NCBI GenBank assembly: GCA_023957835.1
Contig: JAMLGP010000001.1
Location: 1,419,575 to 1,483,574, forward strand
Reading direction: 5' to 3'
Source: Homoserinimonas sp.
GTDB taxonomy: Bacteria > Actinomycetota > Actinomycetes > Actinomycetales > Microbacteriaceae
DNA length: 64,000 nucleotides
Positions 18,242-27,617 of the stretch are shown one piece after another. Made by a program: the position numbers and the translations under genes. Under the pieces are notes generated by a model. The model searched no databases. It was not told where the DNA came from and saw only the letters and a program-made list of their open reading frames with translations. Every line of letters begins with the position of its first letter. Position 1 is the stretch's first letter.

Positions 18242-19543
18242 ATGAGCCGGGGTCAGCGCTTTGACGTCACTCTAGCCTTCATGTCTTCTGCAAGGTTCGT
18301 CACTGTGCTTTCAACCGCGACCGTTGCAACCGGAGCGCTCTCCTTCGCGCTGAGACAGACCATGGGCTGGGCCGGGCTGATCGGAATCCTCGGCGCCCTG
18401 GTCGTACTCTGGTCGGTCGTACTCGTAGTCAGGCGGGGCGAAATCGAGTGGAATGGCCTGCTGCCGATCTCGCTGCTGGTTTTCCTCGCCTGGGCCGCAA
18501 TCTCGATCTTCTGGAGCAATTACCAGTGGGCGACTCTAGGAAGTCTCGCCTACTTCGGCGCCTTCACGGTATTGGCGATAGCCACCGCGCTGCTGCGAGA
18601 CACGATCCAGCTTGTCCGCGCCTTCGGAGATGTGCTCAGATTCGCCCTGCTGGCATCCATCGTCCTCGAGGTACTCTCCGGATTGCTTATCGACACCCCG
18701 ATCAGGTTTCTTCGCATAGCCGGGGACCTCGACAACTTCGGTCCCATTCAGGGAGTCTTCGGTGCGCGAAACCAGCTCGGGATAGTTGCGATCATCGCTC
18801 TAGTGACCTTCCTGATCGAGTTGCGTACTAAAGCAATTCGGAGGTCGGTCGCGATTGGCTCTATCGCCCTCGCCGCCCTTTGCCTCCTCTTTTCCCAGGC
18901 CCCTGTTGCCTTCGGAACTGCCGCGATCCTGTGGGCAGCAGCAGCGGCACTCTATGGACTGAGACACACTGCAGTCGAGCACCGCAGAATCTGGCAATTC
19001 TTGCTGTTCGGATCCGGAATTCTCGCGGTCGTACTCGTCTGGGTGTTCCGCTCGCCGATTATCCAGTTGCTGGATGCCTCAAACGAACTCGACTACCGAC
19101 TCAATCTCTGGCGCAGAGTCTGGAACCTGTTCCCGCTGCATTCGATCGAGGGCTGGGGCTGGATCGGAAGCTGGAGACTCGAGCTCGTTCCCTATCTCGG
19201 TTTTCGCAACCTTCCCGGTGGCGCCCCCACTTCGGCCGCAAACGCGTATCTGGATGTCCTGCTCCAGCTGGGAATCGTCGGCCTCGCGATCTTTCTGCTG
19301 CTGCTCAGCCTCGCGTTCACCCGCTCCTGGCTGCTCGCGGTGCAGCGCCGAAGCGTGGTGTTCGTCTGGCCCGCGCTCGTGCTGCTCACCCTGCTCGTGA
19401 CCTCGCTGGCCGAAAGCTCGATCCTCGGCGAGTTCTTCTGGATGACCCTGGTGATCTGCACGGTAAAAGCATCAAGGGAGATGAGCTGGCGGCAGGCTCT
19501 TAGCATTGCCCCTGAACCGCCGGAGTTACCTCGAGAGAAATAA
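18242..19543 (+). CDS. Second O-antigen ligase/polymerase family protein
   Basis: A 433-residue paralogue of the preceding protein with the same topology. Matching landmarks are DYRLNLWRRVWNLFPLHSIEGWGW and ANAYLDVLLQLGIVG, where the HN of the first copy is AN, so the proposed catalytic histidine is missing here. That may mean a different activity or a partner role. The ATG at 18242 has GAAGGGAAAG upstream. It is convergent with the methyltransferase gene; only 11 bp separate the stop codons. Confidence 0.85.
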   Translation: MSRGQRFDVTLAFMSSARFVTVLSTATVATGALSFALRQTMGWAGLIGILGALVVLWSVVLVVRRGEIEWNGLLPISLLVFLAWAAISIFWSNYQWATLGSLAYFGAFTVLAIATALLRDTIQLVRAFGDVLRFALLASIVLEVLSGLLIDTPIRFLRIAGDLDNFGPIQGVFGARNQLGIVAIIALVTFLIELRTKAIRRSVAIGSIALAALCLLFSQAPVAFGTAAILWAAAAALYGLRHTAVEHRRIWQFLLFGSGILAVVLVWVFRSPIIQLLDASNELDYRLNLWRRVWNLFPLHSIEGWGWIGSWRLELVPYLGFRNLPGGAPTSAANAYLDVLLQLGIVGLAIFLLLLSLAFTRSWLLAVQRRSVVFVWPALVLLTLLVTSLAESSILGEFFWMTLVICTVKASREMSWRQALSIAPEPPELPREK

Positions 19544-19563
19544 ATCTCGGGAAGCTATTTCTC
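19535..19563. terminator. Possible bidirectional terminator hairpin
   Basis: GAGAAATA (19535-19542) and TATTTCTC (19556-19563) form a perfect 8-bp inverted repeat with a 13-nt loop. It lies across the stop codons of two convergent genes. It lacks a clear T-run, and the stem is A/T rich, so strength is uncertain. Confidence 0.3.
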
Positions 19564-20232
19564 GAAGCTCAGCCAGGTGTGGCGCCTGCCTGTTGAAATG
19601 AAACTCGAAACCTTGCAGTTTCTGGTTAGCTCCTCAAGGCGCCTTCTGCTCACTCTGGCCCCTCTCCACTCGGCCCTGAGAGTCCGGCGCCCGCCAAGAG
19701 CGTGCGCGAAGTGGCCGACCCAGTCGAGAACTCGGGGCGCGAGCCCGGACCTGCGAAACTGAATGAGGCCGCGCCCGCCGGGCCTGAGCACCCGAACACT
19801 CTCTGTCAGGTACCGCTCCTGAGCTTCGACCGCTGGCACGTGCTGCATCGTGATGTAGGAGAACACGAAATCCACAGATTCGTCGGAAATCGGGATCTTG
19901 CCATCCCCGGTGAGTTCGAGAAACTCAATGTTCTTTCTGTCTGCGAGGTGCTCTTTCGCGAGCTTGAGCATTTCAGGGCTAACATCGCTCGCAATGACCT
20001 TCCCCGCCCTGCTGGCCAGCGCCCAGGTCATCCGGCCGGCGCCGCAGCCGATCTCAAGCAAGGACTGACCGGAACCTGGAGAGAGCCCCGCGATCGACAG
20101 GAAGTACTCAACTTCCCTTTCTCCGGACTCGTAAAAGGCTGAATCCAGACTTCGAAACTTCGTGGCGATGTGCCAGGCGGGATCGCTTTCGGCGACTTGA
20201 TTCCAGTAGTCCTTCGACCCCGTCCCAGTCAT
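19555..20232 (-). CDS. Class I SAM-dependent methyltransferase
   Basis: A 225-residue Rossmann-type methyltransferase. Motif I is LLEIGCGAGRMTWAL at about residues 59-73, followed by VIASDVSPEMLKLA and later VDFVFSYITMQHVP. The Methyltransf_11 type fold is clear. It probably methylates a sugar or another small acceptor, suggested only by its location at the border of the glycan locus. AGGACTCT precedes the ATG. The C-terminal basic segment (RTLRAEWRGARVSRRRLEEL) is of no known domain. Confidence 0.82.
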   Translation of the reverse strand: MTGTGSKDYWNQVAESDPAWHIATKFRSLDSAFYESGEREVEYFLSIAGLSPGSGQSLLEIGCGAGRMTWALASRAGKVIASDVSPEMLKLAKEHLADRKNIEFLELTGDGKIPISDESVDFVFSYITMQHVPAVEAQERYLTESVRVLRPGGRGLIQFRRSGLAPRVLDWVGHFAHALGGRRTLRAEWRGARVSRRRLEELTRNCKVSSFISTGRRHTWLSFEK

Positions 20233-20278
20233 AGAGTCCTGTTTAGCGGCTCAAATTCCTGTATTACGGGGAACGAGT

Positions 20279-21220
20279 TCAGGACCGGGATTCAGCCTCC
20301 AGATCGGCTATGACCATCGCCTCGGCTATCCCGGCGAAATCTACGGTCGGTGCCCAGCCGAGCCGCTGCCTGGCAAGACTCGAGTCGGCGAGCTGCACTT
20401 TGGGATCAGCCGGCCTGAGGAATTCCGGATCGATTTCAACGTGACTCTGCCAGTCTTCGATTCCCGCCACTCTGAATGCTGCTGCCACAAATTCGCGAAC
20501 AGAATGGCTTTCGCCGGTGCCGATCACGTAGTCGGCGGCGGTCTCCTGCTGAGCCATGAGTCGAAGTGCACGCACGTAATCCGGTGCCCAGCCCCAGTCT
20601 CTGGCGGCATCCAGATTTCCCAGCCTCAGGGTTTTCTGCCTGCCAAGAGCAATTCGTGCGGCGGCTTTCGAGATCTTTCTTGTTACGAACTGCTCCGGGC
20701 GCCGGGGTGATTCATGGTTGTAGAGAATCGCCGATGAGGCGTGCATGCCTCTATCCCTGAAACCTTGCACCAGAAAAAACCCGAGTGCTTTGGCCGCCCC
20801 GTAGGGAGAGAGTGGGTTCACCGGCGTCTTCTCGCTTTGAGGCGCAGGCGCATCCCCAAAAATCTCGGCGCTTGAGGCGTTGACAAATCGCGAACCCGGG
20901 CTTGCGCTGGCGATCGCGCTCAGCAGGGCTGCAGTCGGGACTCCGGTCTGGTTGATCGCGGCCACCGGATCGGCCCAGGATTCTGCCACCGAGGTCTGGC
21001 CTGCGAGATGAAAAATCAACTCCGGCTGCAGGTCGCTGACCAGGCCCTGGAGTCCCGCGCTGTCGGTCAGGTCAATTCGGTGCTGGATTACCCGGTCGTT
21101 TATCGGCGCGATCGAACCCGGTCGAACCAGTCCATGAACTTCTACGCCATCTGCGAGGAGATCTTCGACCAGATAGGTTCCGTCCTGGCCGGTCACTCCG
21201 GTGATCAAGGCGAGGCCCAT
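20279..21220 (-). CDS. GDP-mannose dehydratase-like SDR, probable GDP-4-keto-6-deoxymannose reductase
   Basis: A 313-residue extended SDR. The NAD(P) motif is [10 protein letters not shown], the catalytic region has NASSAEIFG and [13 protein letters not shown] (YxxxK), and the GMD-type [20 protein letters not shown] is kept. It begins 1 bp after the gmd stop, so both are from one transcript. In such pairs one protein dehydrates GDP-mannose and the other acts on the 4-keto-6-deoxy product, giving for example GDP-rhamnose. I assign it the second step because the downstream copy diverges more from classical Gmd, but roles could be reversed. Confidence 0.7.
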   Translation of the reverse strand: MGLALITGVTGQDGTYLVEDLLADGVEVHGLVRPGSIAPINDRVIQHRIDLTDSAGLQGLVSDLQPELIFHLAGQTSVAESWADPVAAINQTGVPTAALLSAIASASPGSRFVNASSAEIFGDAPAPQSEKTPVNPLSPYGAAKALGFFLVQGFRDRGMHASSAILYNHESPRRPEQFVTRKISKAAARIALGRQKTLRLGNLDAARDWGWAPDYVRALRLMAQQETAADYVIGTGESHSVREFVAAAFRVAGIEDWQSHVEIDPEFLRPADPKVQLADSSLARQRLGWAPTVDFAGIAEAMVIADLEAESRS

Positions 21221-21221
21221 T

Positions 21222-22202
21222 TCAGGCTTCTTTCTTCACCCGGTCCAGGTCGGCATCCACCATCATCTCGATCAGCTCTTTGAACTGCACCGTGGGTTCC
21301 CAGCCGAGATTCTCGCGGGCCTTTGAGGCATCCCCGATCAGAAGGTCGACTTCAGCGGGCCGCTCGTACTGCTTGTCATAGGTGACGTACTCTGACCAGT
21401 CGCTGATTCCGATTCTCGCGAAGGCAACGTCGAGCAGATCGCGAATCGTGTGGGTGACGCCGGTGGCGATCACGTAATCGTCTGCCTTCGGCTGCTGCAG
21501 CATGAGCCACATTGCGCGAACATAGTCGCCTGCGAAGCCCCAGTCGCGGCTCGCGTCGAGGTTTCCCATTGTCAGCCGGTCGAGTTTGCCGGTGGCAATT
21601 CTCGCCACCCCGTCGGAAACCTTGCGAGTGACGAATTCGATTCCTCGCCTTGGCGATTCGTGGTTGAAGAGGATGCCGCTCGAAGCGTGCATTCCGTATG
21701 ACTCTCGATAGTTGATCGTCATGTAATGCGCATAGACCTTGGATACTCCGTAGGGTGAGCGCGGCCAGAGCAGGGTCGACTCCTTTTGTGGAACTTCGTG
21801 CACTTTGCCGAACATCTCGGAGCTCGAAGCCTGATAAAAGCGGATGCTCGCAGGATCGCTGCCAGCGTGGATCCGCACAGCCTCGAGAATGTTGAGCGCT
21901 CCCTTGCCGGTCACATCGGTGGTCATTCCCGCGTTCTCCCAGGAGTGCGCAACGAAGGAAATCGCTCCAAGGTTGTATACCTCGCTCGGATCGGACTCCT
22001 CCATGATCCGAAGCAGCGCTCCGAGATCGGTCAGGTCGCCGAAGAGCAGCTTCGCGTTCGGCAGCACTTCACGCACCATCGCGACCTTCGGGTTGTTCTG
22101 CCCGCGCACGAGCCCGTAAACCTCGTAGCCTTCCCGATCGAGCAACTCACCAAGATACATACCGTCCTGACCGGTGACCCCGGTAATCAGTGCTCGCTTC
22201 AT
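21222..22202 (-). CDS. gmd: GDP-mannose 4,6-dehydratase
   Basis: Converts GDP-D-mannose to GDP-4-keto-6-deoxy-D-mannose. The 326-residue protein has [28 protein letters not shown] (S/T-E of the triad), [14 protein letters not shown] (YxxxK), [13 protein letters not shown] and [17 protein letters not shown]. The ATG at 22202 is preceded by GGGAGAAAC at proper distance and is preferred over an upstream in-frame start at 22268. The gene pair lies downstream of galE on the same strand with a 117-bp gap. Confidence 0.94.
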   Translation of the reverse strand: MKRALITGVTGQDGMYLGELLDREGYEVYGLVRGQNNPKVAMVREVLPNAKLLFGDLTDLGALLRIMEESDPSEVYNLGAISFVAHSWENAGMTTDVTGKGALNILEAVRIHAGSDPASIRFYQASSSEMFGKVHEVPQKESTLLWPRSPYGVSKVYAHYMTINYRESYGMHASSGILFNHESPRRGIEFVTRKVSDGVARIATGKLDRLTMGNLDASRDWGFAGDYVRAMWLMLQQPKADDYVIATGVTHTIRDLLDVAFARIGISDWSEYVTYDKQYERPAEVDLLIGDASKARENLGWEPTVQFKELIEMMVDADLDRVKKEA

Positions 22203-22319
22203 AGTTTCTCCCTGGCTAAATCTACTTGTCTGACTCGTTTGGATAGGGCACCCACCTTGCGCTTCCAACCCAATTTATAGCTGAGCTCAGGAGCCGCCGA
22301 ACGATCACTGTTACCTGGA

Positions 22320-23282
22320 CTAACTTACCGTCGCCGCATCCCAGGCGGACTGAACCATGTCTTCAAGCCCAAACTCCGCTCTCCAACCGAGGATGGAATT
22401 GGCTTTTTCAACGGAGGCAACGATTGACGATAGGTCGCCGGGGCGCCGATCACCGAATTTGGGAGTCAGGTCGAGACCGGAGACTTTGGAGATTGAATCC
22501 ACAACTTCCAGAACGGTCGAACCTTTGCCTGTCCCAATATTGAAGATTTCGCTACCTCCCGAGCTAGCTTCCAAGTACTCCAGCGCGGCTAGATGGGCGT
22601 TAGCGACGTCGACGACATGCACATAGTCGCGGATGCAACTCCCGTCTCTCGTCGGATAATCCGTACCGAATATCACAGGCTGCTTTCCACTGAAGATCCT
22701 CTCAAAGACCATTGGAATCAAGTTATGCGCGGAATTGTCTCCAAGCTCGGGGCTGCCCGCTCCCGCGACATTGAAGTACCTCAAGCAGATTGATTTGAAT
22801 CGACTCGAATCAGCGAGCCATCCAAGCATCTCCTCGCCCAGCAATTTCGAGCGGCCATAAGCGTGAGCGGGACCCGTTGGGCTCACTTCGCTACACGGTT
22901 CAGTACTTGGCGCGTAGACGGCCGCGGTTGACGAAAACAGAAACTTGTCAACTCCCGTCGACTCAATAGCCAGCAGCAGATTTGCAAGCCCTCCAACATT
23001 TTGCTGGTAGTACCATGCCGGCCGTCTAACTGATTCTTCAATGTCCTTTCGAGCGGCGAAGTGAACCACGGTATCGATCTCGTTCTCGATAATCGTCGAC
23101 CTCAGCAAGTCAATCGATTGCGAGTCCGCCAATTCCAGACGAACTATCTGAATACCGGGAATTCGTTCAGCCAGCCCTCCAACCAAATCATCGACAACAA
23201 CGATCTTTCCTTTTTGATCGGCGATGATTCGGACGAAATGGGCACCTATGTAGCCAGCTCCGCCGGTTACCAAGACATTCAT
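22320..23282 (-). CDS. galE: UDP-glucose 4-epimerase-like protein (copy 1)
   Basis: A 320-residue extended SDR. It has GGAGYIGAHFVR for NAD binding, FSSTAAVYAPS, HAYGRSKLLGEEML for YxxxK, and FGTDYPTRDGSCIRDYVHV for substrate binding. This is the GalE pattern, so it likely interconverts UDP-glucose/galactose or the N-acetyl forms. A second protein of the same length lies at 26643-27605 and shares the start GGxGYIGAH and VVDDLVGG. TAGGCT lies 6 nt before the ATG. Confidence 0.88.
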   Translation of the reverse strand: MNVLVTGGAGYIGAHFVRIIADQKGKIVVVDDLVGGLAERIPGIQIVRLELADSQSIDLLRSTIIENEIDTVVHFAARKDIEESVRRPAWYYQQNVGGLANLLLAIESTGVDKFLFSSTAAVYAPSTEPCSEVSPTGPAHAYGRSKLLGEEMLGWLADSSRFKSICLRYFNVAGAGSPELGDNSAHNLIPMVFERIFSGKQPVIFGTDYPTRDGSCIRDYVHVVDVANAHLAALEYLEASSGGSEIFNIGTGKGSTVLEVVDSISKVSGLDLTPKFGDRRPGDLSSIVASVEKANSILGWRAEFGLEDMVQSAWDAATVS

Positions 23283-23288
23283 GAAACA

Positions 23289-23294
23289 AGCCTA
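23289..23294 (-). promoter_or_regulatory. Putative leaderless -10 of galE copy 1
   Basis: TAGGCT on the minus strand, 6-nt spacer TGTTTC, then ATG at 23282. Same hexamer and spacing as at 16909-16914 and 50232-50237. Confidence 0.55.
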
Positions 23295-23401
23295 TGGTCG
23301 GCTATCGCAATCAGTCGCACCGCGTTGGAAGGCCAGCCCTGGGCTCACACCTGCGCTCCGATTGCACAACTCAATGTCACATGTTGAGCTTGACCGAGCT
23401 C

Positions 23402-24301
23402 TCAATAGAAGGAGATCTTGCGCCGAACAAGTTTCAGACACAGTGCCGCAAACCTGAGCATCGACGGCCAAATTCCCCAACGCACAATCATGGCCGGAGC
23501 CACTCTGACTGCGGTCCAACGCGAATCCGCCCGAGAGATCTCACCGAGTGAGGTCGCAACTACGTCGCGCTTCCATAGCAGGAATGCAATGTATCCCCTG
23601 ATGAAGGAATCTGAGTAAGGGATCTTGTGATGGACGTTCTTTCGATCCTTAATTCTCTTGAAATGCAGGGGTTCGTTCCCGGCAAGGACGAAGCCCCCTT
23701 TCGACAGGTAATAACAGAGCGTTGGATAGATGTTGTTGTACGGATTGGTGCGATTTATGCCCTTCCACACCGGGAATCTCACTCCAAGGATCTGCTCCCT
23801 ACGGAACAATCCGTAGCCGAACCCATCGTCAAAGCGCCACATGAGCTTTGCTAACCTCCGGTAGGGAGTGGGAGCAGAATAGTCGGCTGCGCGCTTTGCG
23901 AAATTCTTGCTAGGCGAACCATCTTCGCCCACAAACAAGTACGGAGAATAAGCCACTATCGCGTCAGGGGAATCGTCAAGTGCCCCCAGTAGAGTCGAAA
24001 TGAACTGAGGATGCCAGAAGTCGTCGTCTCCAGCCCACATGAAGAAATCGCCTTTTGCCTCCTCCAACAAGAACTGCATATTGCGGGAAATCCCAAGGTT
24101 TTCCGGCTGGCGGATATATCGCACCCTCTTGTCCCTGGCTGCATAATCTCGACAGATCGCTTCGCTACCGTCGGTAGATCCGTCGTCAGAGATTATCAAC
24201 TCAAAGTCCCGATGAGTTTGACCCAGTAGCGAATCAATTGCCTGAGTAAGAAAATCGCGATCGTTGAAAACCGGCAATCCAATGGACACAAGCTGACTCA
24301 A
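23402..24301 (-). CDS. GT2 glycosyltransferase
   Basis: A 299-residue GT-A enzyme. SIGLPVFNDRDFLTQAIDSL opens the fold, IISDDGSTDGSEAI holds the nucleotide-binding Asp pair, and FFMWAGDDDFWHP carries the DDD metal motif. These mark a family 2 inverting glycosyltransferase acting on nucleotide sugars at the membrane face. The TTG at 24301 follows GGGAGAGC. The C-terminal helix and RRKISFY tail may anchor it to membrane. It lies between galE copy 1 and the FG-GAP protein, so a galactosyl donor is possible but unproven. Confidence 0.88.
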   Translation of the reverse strand: MSQLVSIGLPVFNDRDFLTQAIDSLLGQTHRDFELIISDDGSTDGSEAICRDYAARDKRVRYIRQPENLGISRNMQFLLEEAKGDFFMWAGDDDFWHPQFISTLLGALDDSPDAIVAYSPYLFVGEDGSPSKNFAKRAADYSAPTPYRRLAKLMWRFDDGFGYGLFRREQILGVRFPVWKGINRTNPYNNIYPTLCYYLSKGGFVLAGNEPLHFKRIKDRKNVHHKIPYSDSFIRGYIAFLLWKRDVVATSLGEISRADSRWTAVRVAPAMIVRWGIWPSMLRFAALCLKLVRRKISFY

Positions 24302-24364
24302 GGATGCTCTCCCATTCTCAGATTCATTTGGTCAACAAAGTCCAATGCATCCCGAAATGAGCAA

Positions 24365-26527
24365 TTACTCGGCAACGATGCTGTACACGGACCAGCCCAT
24401 TCCATACGTCTTCTTCGCAAGCCAACCACCAGACCCATTGCCGGGGTAAAGATACATTCGACCGGCAGAATCCCGAGCCATCACATCCGGATACCCGTCA
24501 CCATCCCAATCACCAACCCCAAAGACAGCGGTAAAGATTGACCAACCGGTACCGATTTGCTTCCTAGAAAGCCAGCCGCCAGAACCATTACCGGGATACA
24601 GATACAACTTGCCGGCAGAATCCCGAGCCATCACATCCGGATACCCGTCACCATTCCAATCACCAACTCGGAAAATAGCGGTAAAGACCGACCAGCCGGT
24701 GCCAATCTGCTGCCTCGGTAACCAACCACCGGAACCATCACCTGGGTACAGATACAACTTGCCCGCAGAATCCCGAGCCATCACATCCGGATACCCGTCA
24801 CCATTCCAATCACCTCGACTATTCACACTGCCAGGTGGAGGTGGAGTTCCGGTATCCGTGGGTTCGACGCTGAAGTCGCCAACCCAATAAAGCGGCATCT
24901 GGCCTGCCCAACCGTCTTGAAGCAGTTGTCCTTCGCTCAAAAGGCCAGTTTCGGTGGAGGGGTATAGCCAAAGCTTCTCACTCTGGTCCAGTGCCACGAC
25001 ATCCGGACGGCCATCTCCAGTGAGATCCGGTCCGCCGAGAGTAGAGACGAAGTTCTGCCAGTTGCTGGACAAAACCTTTGAACCGGAAACTCCGCCGCTG
25101 CCATTGCCGAAATAGACAACTAGCTGACCGTTCGACTTCACTGCAAGGACGTCCTGATTGCCGTCCGCATTAATGTCGCCTGCCTGGGAAAATGAAACGA
25201 TTCCGGTCCAGTTTGTCGCTACTCCAATTCGGCTAAACCAGCCGCCAGCCCCGTTACCCGGGTACAACCTAAGCTCGCCGCTGGGCAGCAGTGCGAGGGC
25301 ATCGGCGCGACCGTCACCATTGAAGTCACCAATTCCAGTGATCCAGGTAAAAGGCCCCCAACCAGTTCCAATCCGTACTGAGGTGAGCCAGCCGCCTGCT
25401 CCATCTCGTGGAAATAGCCACAAGTCACCGGCGCGGTCTCTCGCGATGAGATCCGCAAAGCCATCACCGTTAAAATCCCCCGCGCTGAAGACTTGTGTCA
25501 TTGATTGCCAGTTCTCGCCTATCTGAGCGCTGGCACTCAGAGTGCCTGATTCGGAAGCCGAATTGGCCAACAGTTCTCCCGGTGCCGTTATCGAGACCAG
25601 ATAGGTCAGGGGCTCACCGAACTCCGAATTTGCTAACGCTTTCGGCTTGGTATCGGTCGAGTTGCCAAACCAAATGTTGTAGAGAAACCAGAAATTGCGA
25701 TTGCCATAGGAAGAGCAAGAGTCGCCGACCGTGGGGTAACTTGCAAGTGAGGCTGCATTCGGCTGATAGGGCGTGTAGTTATAAAGGGCTGCGGTGGCGT
25801 TGTTCTTGATATTGACGTTCGTACCTCCGCAGGAGGCATTTGGACTGTACTGGATGTACTTCAAGCCCGGCTGGTAGTTTCCCCAAGGCGTAGGGGTGCT
25901 GTATCTCTTGAACTGCCAGGCAGCCAGATAAATCTGGTTGTAGAACCCTGCTCTTGAAGAATCGCACGGGGCGGTATCCGGGCAAGCGTACCCCATTGCG
26001 TGATCAAGCGACCATTGGGTTGGTGCCTTGCTGGTTACCAGCCCCATTTCCTTTTGCAAGGTAACCAGAATCACTTTCGCGCTAATCCCGCAAGCCTTTT
26101 GAACCTTGAAGATCACTCTCGAAACGGGTTCGTTTGTTGCTCCGGTGTAGGCATTGCAAATTGTGCGATCCTGTGCGCGATCGTAGGTGTCCTGAGTGAG
26201 AACATTTAGGCAAAGCCCGTTGCTGCACTGCCCGATCTGACCGTTGAGAAAAGACTGGATTTCGGCTTCAGTCATGGCATTGGAGTCATAAAAAAGACTG
26301 TCGCTAATGATATTGCCGGGGTCGAAGTCAGCACCCGAAACTGCGCTTGCCGACACCGCAGGAGAAACTACCGCGATTGCCAAAATCAAAGCCATGGCCG
26401 CACCCAGTCGCGTTCTAATCGGCTTGTAGCCGGAACGAATTCCCCTCTTCAAAACGTCCCCCAAGTTTCGAACACAGACTGACTTCCCAGACCACGGTAC
26501 CCGACGGATCCTAAGAATCGAGGGCAA
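24365..26527 (-). CDS. Secreted FG-GAP/VCBS repeat protein with lysozyme-like N-terminal domain
   Basis: A 720-residue exported protein. A hydrophobic stretch at about residues 43-60 (LGAAMALILAIAVVSPAVSA) followed by ASA is a signal peptide; a TTG at 26452 is a possible shorter start after GGGGGA. Residues 65-290 match a domain common in actinobacterial surface proteins often labelled hemagglutinin (IISDSLFYDSNAMTEAEIQSFL start, VLVTLQKEMGLV, AMGYACPDTAPC, YGNRNFWFLYNIWFG). The QKE Glu suggests a lysozyme-like fold, which is inference. Residues 335-720 carry about eight FG-GAP repeats (GDFNGDGFADLIARD), likely a calcium-binding propeller. It may bind the glycan or act on peptidoglycan. Confidence 0.78.
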   Translation of the reverse strand: MPSILRIRRVPWSGKSVCVRNLGDVLKRGIRSGYKPIRTRLGAAMALILAIAVVSPAVSASAVSGADFDPGNIISDSLFYDSNAMTEAEIQSFLNGQIGQCSNGLCLNVLTQDTYDRAQDRTICNAYTGATNEPVSRVIFKVQKACGISAKVILVTLQKEMGLVTSKAPTQWSLDHAMGYACPDTAPCDSSRAGFYNQIYLAAWQFKRYSTPTPWGNYQPGLKYIQYSPNASCGGTNVNIKNNATAALYNYTPYQPNAASLASYPTVGDSCSSYGNRNFWFLYNIWFGNSTDTKPKALANSEFGEPLTYLVSITAPGELLANSASESGTLSASAQIGENWQSMTQVFSAGDFNGDGFADLIARDRAGDLWLFPRDGAGGWLTSVRIGTGWGPFTWITGIGDFNGDGRADALALLPSGELRLYPGNGAGGWFSRIGVATNWTGIVSFSQAGDINADGNQDVLAVKSNGQLVVYFGNGSGGVSGSKVLSSNWQNFVSTLGGPDLTGDGRPDVVALDQSEKLWLYPSTETGLLSEGQLLQDGWAGQMPLYWVGDFSVEPTDTGTPPPPGSVNSRGDWNGDGYPDVMARDSAGKLYLYPGDGSGGWLPRQQIGTGWSVFTAIFRVGDWNGDGYPDVMARDSAGKLYLYPGNGSGGWLSRKQIGTGWSIFTAVFGVGDWDGDGYPDVMARDSAGRMYLYPGNGSGGWLAKKTYGMGWSVYSIVAE
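24400..24830. repeat. Near-identical 150-bp tandem repeats in the FG-GAP gene
   Basis: The segment tcacatccggatacccgtca recurs at 24481, 24631 and 24781, exactly 150 bp (50 residues) apart, with strongly conserved flanks. They encode NGDGYPDVMARDSAGK-type calcium-binding blades. High nucleotide identity implies recent duplication and a site prone to copy-number change. Confidence 0.9.
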
Positions 26528-26642
26528 TTGGGCCAGAATCGGTGAACTCCCAGAGAAGCAACGTATGGCTAGTTGTATCTACGAACTGCCGACACATCGG
26601 GCCCGTTTCAGGCTCTACGACCTCCGGCAGCCACTAGGACCT

Positions 26643-27605
26643 TCATACCCGCTGCTGAGCCTCCCAGGCGGAGCTAACTATGTCGTCCAGATCAAACCTT
26701 GATTTCCAGCCGAGTTCCGCCCTGATCTTCTCTACAGACGCAATTACCTTGGGGATGTCGCCGATGCGTCTTGAAGAAACCTCAGGGACGAGTGCGGACC
26801 CCGAAATCTTCAATACGGCGTCGACCACTTGCCGAACACTCGTACCCTTTCCGGTGCCGAGATTGTAAATGGAATTACCTCTCATCGAAGTCGAAAGATT
26901 ATCGATTGCTACAAGGTGAGCCTCTGCGACATCCTGCACGTGAACAAAATCCCTAACGCAAGTTCCATCCGGGGTCGAGTAGTCGTCCCCAAAAATCAAT
27001 GGCGGCTTTCCTTCAAGGATCCGCTCTATAACCATGGGGATCAGATTGGTTACCGCTGAGTCACCCAATTCAGGGCTTTGCGCACCGGCCACATTGAAGT
27101 AGCGCAGACAAGTGGACTTGAAGGACCTTGAAGAGCTCATCGCCCGCGCCATCCATTCACCAACCAGCTTCGACTGGCCGTATGGATTCAGTGGCACCGT
27201 CGGACTCTCTTCGATCACCGGCACGCCACTTTCCGCATAAACCGCGGCTGTCGAAGAGAAGACAAGGCTGGCTACTGCAGCTTCCTGCATTGCGGCCAGG
27301 AGGTTTGCCATGCCGCCCACGTTCTGCTGGAAATACCAAAGAGGCCGCTCAATGGATTCATCTATTTTCTTTCTTGCAGCAAGGTGAACTACGGTCTCAA
27401 TTTTCTCTTCAGTCAGAATGGAACTGAGTTTGGTGATTGCCTCTGACTCGGCGATATCCATTTGGAAGATCCGAGCACCCTCAATTCGGTCAGAGCTTCC
27501 CCCAACGAGGTCGTCAACTACCGCAACGGTGTCGCCTCTGGCAAGTAATAACCGAACCAAGTGCGCACCTATGTAGCCGGACCCACCGGTCACCAGGACT
27601 CTCAT
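26643..27605 (-). CDS. UDP-glucose 4-epimerase-like protein (copy 2)
   Basis: A 320-residue extended SDR with GGSGYIGAHLVR, FSSTAAVYAES, NPYGQSKLVGEWMA and FGDDYSTPDGTCVRDFVHV. Length and organisation equal those of galE copy 1. Differences through the whole sequence show that it is an older paralogue, not a recent duplicate. It could accept another substrate such as UDP-GlcNAc. It precedes the FG-GAP gene on the same strand with a 115-bp gap. TAAATT is found 6 nt upstream of the ATG. Confidence 0.85.
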   Translation of the reverse strand: MRVLVTGGSGYIGAHLVRLLLARGDTVAVVDDLVGGSSDRIEGARIFQMDIAESEAITKLSSILTEEKIETVVHLAARKKIDESIERPLWYFQQNVGGMANLLAAMQEAAVASLVFSSTAAVYAESGVPVIEESPTVPLNPYGQSKLVGEWMARAMSSSRSFKSTCLRYFNVAGAQSPELGDSAVTNLIPMVIERILEGKPPLIFGDDYSTPDGTCVRDFVHVQDVAEAHLVAIDNLSTSMRGNSIYNLGTGKGTSVRQVVDAVLKISGSALVPEVSSRRIGDIPKVIASVEKIRAELGWKSRFDLDDIVSSAWEAQQRV

Positions 27606-27611
27606 GGACTC

Positions 27612-27617
27612 AATTTA
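27612..27617 (-). promoter_or_regulatory. Putative leaderless -10 of galE copy 2
   Basis: TAAATT on the minus strand, 6-nt spacer GAGTCC, then ATG at 27605. It lies at the end of a 254-bp gap divergent to the aminotransferase gene. No other feature is recognised in that gap. Confidence 0.45.
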
